DNA of 8,053 nucleotides from a bacterium (GTDB taxonomy: Bacteria; Zixibacteria; MSB-5A5; GN15; FEB-12): assembly GCA_030629485.1 (NCBI GenBank), contig DAOVOW010000076.1:1-8053 (forward strand), in the 5' to 3' direction. The notes below the pieces were generated by a model, which had not been told where the DNA came from, ran no database searches, and saw nothing but the letters and a program-made list of their open reading frames with translations. This document shows positions 4,763 to 8,053 of the stretch, piece by piece. The position numbers and the translations under genes are program-made. Each line of letters starts with the position of its first letter. Position 1 is the stretch's first letter.

Positions 4763-6751
4763 ATGGTATCCCACAAAATCTTATCAGTTTTACTGATTTC
4801 TTTTCTAATGATTCCCGCCGCTTTTGCTCAAAAGGGCGAAAAGGTGGAAGAAATCCTGGCTGAGATTGATTCCTGGGTCTTGACCGACACCGCCAAAATC
4901 ATGAGCTTCATCGACAGCGCCAATCAGGTCACTGAAGATTACATCTATTCTTCGAAATACTGGGATCCGGTTGTTGAAGAGTTGGCGTTCCTTTTGGGCA
5001 TCGATTATATCGCTAGTCCGCAAATTACCAACGACGGACGGATCTATTTTCAGATGCGTATCACCGGCGACAAAGCGGCCCTCTTTTACATGGAAGAACC
5101 GATGGGTTGGCCGGTGCAGGTAACCCCGAACAGTTGGGCCGAAGAAGGGATCATTATTGGCGATTTCGCGGTCCATCCGAATGGGGAATATCTTCTGGTG
5201 CAGACTCATGTCAACGGCGACGAAAAGATGGATGTTTGGTATTTCGACCGCAAAGGTCATTCACGTCCGCTTTTGATTGACCGGACTACGGCCTTTTTCT
5301 TTGCCGGTTTCGATCGGGAAAATCCGGACCGCTTTTTCGTGGTTCCGTATGACCGTCAATCATTCCGTATCGCCGAATACAATCTTGCAACGGATGTTTT
5401 GGATACGCTCTATTTTGAACCGGGCATCTTCTATCCAACTGATTATTATCATGGTAAGATGACAATAATCCGCAGTTACGGAGGCTCCGAGCAGCAACTT
5501 GGTCTTTACGATCTTGCCACAAATGAAATTACGAACCTGACCGATACCGCCATTTTTTCGTCCGGTGTTTTTACTGAAGATGGCAATATCCTGACACTTA
5601 CTTCGGCTAAATCGGATGAGCATGAATTCACCAAGATTTGCATGCTTGATCCTGATAAACCGAAAAAGCTGGAAGTGATCTATAGTCCGGAGTTTGAAAT
5701 CGGAAGCTTCTTTTACGATCGGCAGTTGCAGATAATCTTCATGAATCTCAACAAGGATGGGTACTCGCTGCCAAAGATTATCGATATGAAGGGAAATGAG
5801 ATTCCGTTCCCCGAAGTTGGAATCGGAATCGTCGATGGAGTTTCAACCAACGATTCCGGCGACGTTGTCTTCACTTTCAATTCCCCGACGGTAGCTCCGA
5901 CAGCGTACAAATTCCATCTTGGAGACAGTGAAAAAACGATGGTTGCCAAGGTCTCAACGTTTGGTTTCGATTTCTCGAACGTATCTGTCAAGGTAATTCG
6001 TTATCCTTCCGAAGACGGCACAATGATTCCATCACTTATTTACATTCCGAAATCAGCTAAGAAGGACGGGACTAATCCGGCCATTGTCGAATACCACGGC
6101 GGCCCCGCCGGACAGCATCGTCCGTACTTTCAGAGAAATCTGGCCTTTGCATTATCACAAGGGTTCATCTTTATGCGCCCTAATGTGCGGGGATCGTCCG
6201 GTTACGGTCCGGCTTGGGAGCAGGCGGATAATCTCGAAGGACGGCTCGTTGCTCTCCAGGATGCTGAGCGCGCGATTGATTATCTAATCAACGAAGGCTG
6301 GTCCAATCCCGATAAGATTGCCATTTGGGGAGCGTCGTATGGTGGTTACACGGTCGACTGGCTCTCGACTCAGGCGCCGGAGAAATTTGCGGTGGCTGTT
6401 TCCGATGTCGGCGTATCACATCCTGACCATACGATCGAGCATTCCAATCCGGTATTCGTTCCATATTGGAATTCGGAATACGGTCCGGTTGGAAGTGAGA
6501 TCAATCGCAAGGTGGCCCCGATCTTCTATGCAGAGAATGTCTCCAAGCCGATTCTGGTTACCGGTGGGTTCAATGATCCTCGAGTGCCGCCGTCCGATCC
6601 CAGACGATTCGCCTACGTTCTCAACAAACTGGGCAAACAGGTCTGGTATTTCGAGGAGGTCGAAGCGGGCCATGGCTCTTCCGGTAAACAGCAGGTTATT
6701 CGTGACCTTGCCCGCAATTATGTCTTCACGATGATGCATATCATGGATTGA
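4763..6751 (+). CDS. Exported S9-family serine peptidase (prolyl oligopeptidase-like)
   Basis: 662 residues, normal for S9 dipeptidyl- or acylaminoacyl-peptidase-like enzymes, which cleave short peptides. AAGGAG stands seven bases before the ATG. Residues 1-22 are a Sec signal peptide (hydrophobic LLISFLMIPAAFA, likely cut before Gln23), so the enzyme should act in the periplasm or outside the cell. Residues about 80-395 form the predicted beta-propeller gate (repeated short strands and DG turns). Residues about 410-662 are the alpha/beta hydrolase domain: YHGGP (444-448, oxyanion region), nucleophile Ser525 in GASYGG, Asp605 in GGFNDPRVPP, and His637 in EAGHGSSG. The triad is complete, so activity is expected. 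Substrate preference cannot be read from the sequence. It appears to be transcribed alone, with hairpins after the stop. A decayed partial copy lies just upstream, evidence of a former tandem pair. Confidence 0.93.
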   Translation: MVSHKILSVLLISFLMIPAAFAQKGEKVEEILAEIDSWVLTDTAKIMSFIDSANQVTEDYIYSSKYWDPVVEELAFLLGIDYIASPQITNDGRIYFQMRITGDKAALFYMEEPMGWPVQVTPNSWAEEGIIIGDFAVHPNGEYLLVQTHVNGDEKMDVWYFDRKGHSRPLLIDRTTAFFFAGFDRENPDRFFVVPYDRQSFRIAEYNLATDVLDTLYFEPGIFYPTDYYHGKMTIIRSYGGSEQQLGLYDLATNEITNLTDTAIFSSGVFTEDGNILTLTSAKSDEHEFTKICMLDPDKPKKLEVIYSPEFEIGSFFYDRQLQIIFMNLNKDGYSLPKIIDMKGNEIPFPEVGIGIVDGVSTNDSGDVVFTFNSPTVAPTAYKFHLGDSEKTMVAKVSTFGFDFSNVSVKVIRYPSEDGTMIPSLIYIPKSAKKDGTNPAIVEYHGGPAGQHRPYFQRNLAFALSQGFIFMRPNVRGSSGYGPAWEQADNLEGRLVALQDAERAIDYLINEGWSNPDKIAIWGASYGGYTVDWLSTQAPEKFAVAVSDVGVSHPDHTIEHSNPVFVPYWNSEYGPVGSEINRKVAPIFYAENVSKPILVTGGFNDPRVPPSDPRRFAYVLNKLGKQVWYFEEVEAGHGSSGKQQVIRDLARNYVFTMMHIMD

Positions 6752-6768
6752 TAAGACCAGGCGGATGG

Positions 6769-6786
6769 CCCGGACGTTCGTCCGGG
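6769..6786 (+). repeat. Short GC-rich hairpin after the S9 peptidase stop
   Basis: CCCGGAC (6769-6775) pairs perfectly with GTCCGGG (6780-6786) around the tetraloop GTTC, extendable by a G-T and a G-C pair. It begins 18 bases after the stop codon. No T run follows, so it is not a standard intrinsic terminator; it may protect the mRNA 3' end. The deletion endpoint of the upstream peptidase relic maps to the 3' arm of this hairpin. Confidence 0.5.
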
Positions 6787-6901
6787 TCTCATATCCGACT
6801 GAGCTTTTCAGTAGACAACGTGGATGGGCGGGGGTACATTTGGGGTGAAAAAGCAGCATGTATCGAGTTCTGGAAACCAAGGGTAGAGCCCTGGACCACC
6901 C
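6783..6901 (+). repeat. Second copy of the duplicated peptidase 3'-flank sequence
   Basis: Partner of 4582-4701. The sequence from CGGGT to GGGCGGG and the terminal 21 bases (6881-6901) are conserved; the middle has drifted. Similarity stops at 6901, which marks the right-hand limit of the duplicated unit. No open frame is conserved between the two copies. Confidence 0.8.
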
Positions 6902-6920
6902 TGTCGCAACAGGTCTATGC

Positions 6921-6951
6921 AAAGCCGGGCGCAAGCGTGTCGGGCTTTCTC
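6921..6951 (+). terminator. Probable intrinsic terminator of the S9 peptidase gene
   Basis: AAAGCC (6921-6926) pairs with GGCTTT (6943-6948). After one G-G mismatch the stem continues for five more pairs, two of them wobble, to the tetraloop AAGC (6933-6936). The following bases TCTCATTTG are T-rich but broken. The position, between the peptidase and trkA, fits a terminator with a weak U tract. Confidence 0.55.
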
Positions 6952-7067
6952 ATTTGTAGCAAACAGCCGCCAAAGAAAAAGTTTGCGTATCGTTCCCACA
7001 GAGCAGACATTTACCACCGAAAACAGAGGCCGGTGAACTCGATAACAACAACCGGCTGGAGTATTTT

Positions 7068-8053
7068 ATGAGAATCGTAATCGTCGGCGGCGGTGTCGTC
7101 GGATACAGCCTGGCTGAGCAACTGCTCAAGGAAAAGCACCAACTCTCCTTGATAGAGTCTGATGCCGATCTCTGCAGCCAGATATCAGCCAAGTTAGACC
7201 TGCAAATCATTAACGGATCCGGTTCCTCCCCAGCGGTTCTGATGGAAGCCGGTCTGGGCGATGCTGACATGGTTCTGGCCGTTACGCCCAATGACGAAGT
7301 AAACATGGTGGTCTGCGCCTTCGCCGCCCAGCACAAAGTCAGTCGGCGGATTGCCCGCCTGCGTAACCGCGAGTTGGCCCGAGAGCGATCATCGGTAGAC
7401 CTGGAGAAGATCGGAATCACCTCGGTGATCCACCCCGAGAGAGTATTGGCCGACCATATTCTTCAGTTCGTTGAAACCCCGCATGCCATCGAGTCGGCCA
7501 ACTTCGAATCCGGCCGAATTCTGATGCGCGGTTACCGCATCAATGAGTCTATGGAACTGGCCGGCAAGACACCCCGGGAGATTCGTGAAGAGATTGCTCC
7601 TCATCACGTGTTGTTTGCCGCCGTGGTCCGCGATGGAGCCGGTATCATCCCTGACGGCGACGTACGGATTCAACCCGGAGATTTGGTCTACTCCCTGTTT
7701 CCACGAGACTCGCTTGAGAGGTTTCTTGAGTTGGTCGGCATTAAATCCAAGCCGAGCCAAAAAATCATCATCACCGGCGATTCGTACTCGACCGTACAAC
7801 TGGCTGAAGCTCTCGACAAGACCGACCACAAAGTGGTTTTTGTCGATCCCGATATGGAACACGCCGAAAAATCAGCGGCCCTGTTCGACAAAGTGGAGGT
7901 CATCCACGGCGATTGCACTGAACATGATGTGCTGCGCGACATCAACGTCGATGCTGCTTCGTTCTTCATCGCCTGTTCCGACGCCGCCGACTATAACATG
8001 CTCTCGGCGCTGCTGGCCAAATCGGAAGGGGCTCACGAAGTGGTCGCCATCAC
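7068..8053 (+). CDS. trkA: TrkA-type potassium uptake regulatory protein (partial, N-terminal 328 codons)
   Basis: TrkA is the cytoplasmic NAD(H)-binding subunit that gates the TrkH/TrkG membrane channel for K+ uptake. ATG 7068 follows GGAG (7058-7061) by six bases. Residues 1-~135 are the first RCK Rossmann domain: MRIVIVGGGVVG with GGGVVG at 7-12, acidic Glu30 ending strand two for NAD binding, and IARLRNRE at 95-102. Residues ~140-220 form a TrkA-C domain (EIREEIAPHH...IQPGDLVY). A second Rossmann domain begins near 232 with GDSYST, where the glycine loop is degenerate, followed by FVDPD (258-262). This two-RCK layout is typical of full-length TrkA of about 450 residues, so roughly a quarter is cut off by the window edge. 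A trkH gene downstream would be expected but is not visible. It is unrelated to the phage genes. Confidence 0.93.
   Translation, partial: MRIVIVGGGVVGYSLAEQLLKEKHQLSLIESDADLCSQISAKLDLQIINGSGSSPAVLMEAGLGDADMVLAVTPNDEVNMVVCAFAAQHKVSRRIARLRNRELARERSSVDLEKIGITSVIHPERVLADHILQFVETPHAIESANFESGRILMRGYRINESMELAGKTPREIREEIAPHHVLFAAVVRDGAGIIPDGDVRIQPGDLVYSLFPRDSLERFLELVGIKSKPSQKIIITGDSYSTVQLAEALDKTDHKVVFVDPDMEHAEKSAALFDKVEVIHGDCTEHDVLRDINVDAASFFIACSDAADYNMLSALLAKSEGAHEVVAI

Larger units (their letters stand above)
6752..7067 (+). other. Intergenic region between S9 peptidase and trkA
   Basis: This 316-bp gap has no convincing gene; the short open frames in it lack ribosome sites and family features. 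It holds a 7-bp perfect hairpin near the peptidase stop (6769-6786), the second copy of the 3'-flank repeat (6783-6901), a terminator-like hairpin (6921-6948) and the trkA ribosome site GGAG (7058-7061). I see no clear trkA promoter, though the A-rich stretch at about 6960-7040 is the likely location. Confidence 0.7.

Noticed and set aside
4805..5260. A 151-codon minus-strand open frame inside the S9 peptidase
   Set aside because: Antisense shadow of the signal and propeller coding region, with no family resemblance.
6416..6934. A 172-codon minus-strand open frame overlapping the end of the peptidase
   Set aside because: Most of it is opposite the catalytic domain, and the rest runs through hairpins and the flank repeat. 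The composition is shadow-like.
6950..7862. Two minus-strand open frames of about 157 codons opposite trkA
   Set aside because: Antisense to a clear two-domain TrkA; no motifs or start signals.
1..8053. CRISPR array, tRNA, rRNA, insertion sequence or transposase
   Set aside because: No regularly spaced repeats, cloverleaf sequence, rRNA-like block, terminal inverted repeats or transposase motif was found by reading. The peptidase duplication is the only sizeable repeat.

Overview
The window joins two unlike pieces of DNA. The left half (about 1-4316) is a phage-type head and packaging module on the minus strand. In transcription order it holds a portal protein (4316-3045), a large terminase (3036-1699) and a prohead-protease-like protein that runs off the left edge (1017 to beyond 1). 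A small plus-strand gene for a secreted or membrane-anchored protein (1264-1608), with its own strong intrinsic terminator, sits between terminase and protease. The right half (about 4429-8053) is ordinary bacterial chromosome on the plus strand. It holds a decayed fragment of an S9 peptidase gene (4429-4613), an intact exported S9 peptidase (4763-6751) and the start of a TrkA-type potassium uptake regulator (7068 to beyond 8053).

The phage genes would work together: portal as the DNA-conducting ring, terminase as packaging motor and nuclease, protease as head maturase. No small terminase, capsid, tail, integrase or repressor gene is visible, and the portal precedes the terminase, the reverse of the usual order. 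The window cannot decide between prophage, prophage remnant and domesticated particle (gene-transfer-agent-like). The most unusual protein is the protease. After a recognisable catalytic region (His82, Ser135, Glu184) with an inserted CxxC...CxH knuckle, it carries a stretch resembling a degenerate ATP-dependent DNA ligase adenylation domain that lacks the catalytic lysine.

The S9 peptidase locus records a duplication. A 152-bp piece of the catalytic domain (5 mismatches by eye) is joined to a copy of the peptidase gene's 3' flank, as expected if a tandem copy lost its 5' part and 390 bp internally. The truncated 5' edge of this fragment lies about 110 bp from the first phage gene, so that gap may be the junction between element and chromosome.

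Organism: a Gram-negative-type bacterium with moderate GC is plausible (Sec signal peptide, exported S9 peptidase, TrkA, Shine-Dalgarno sites GGAGG/AAGGAG). An uncultured lineage is possible, but nothing in the window fixes the taxon.
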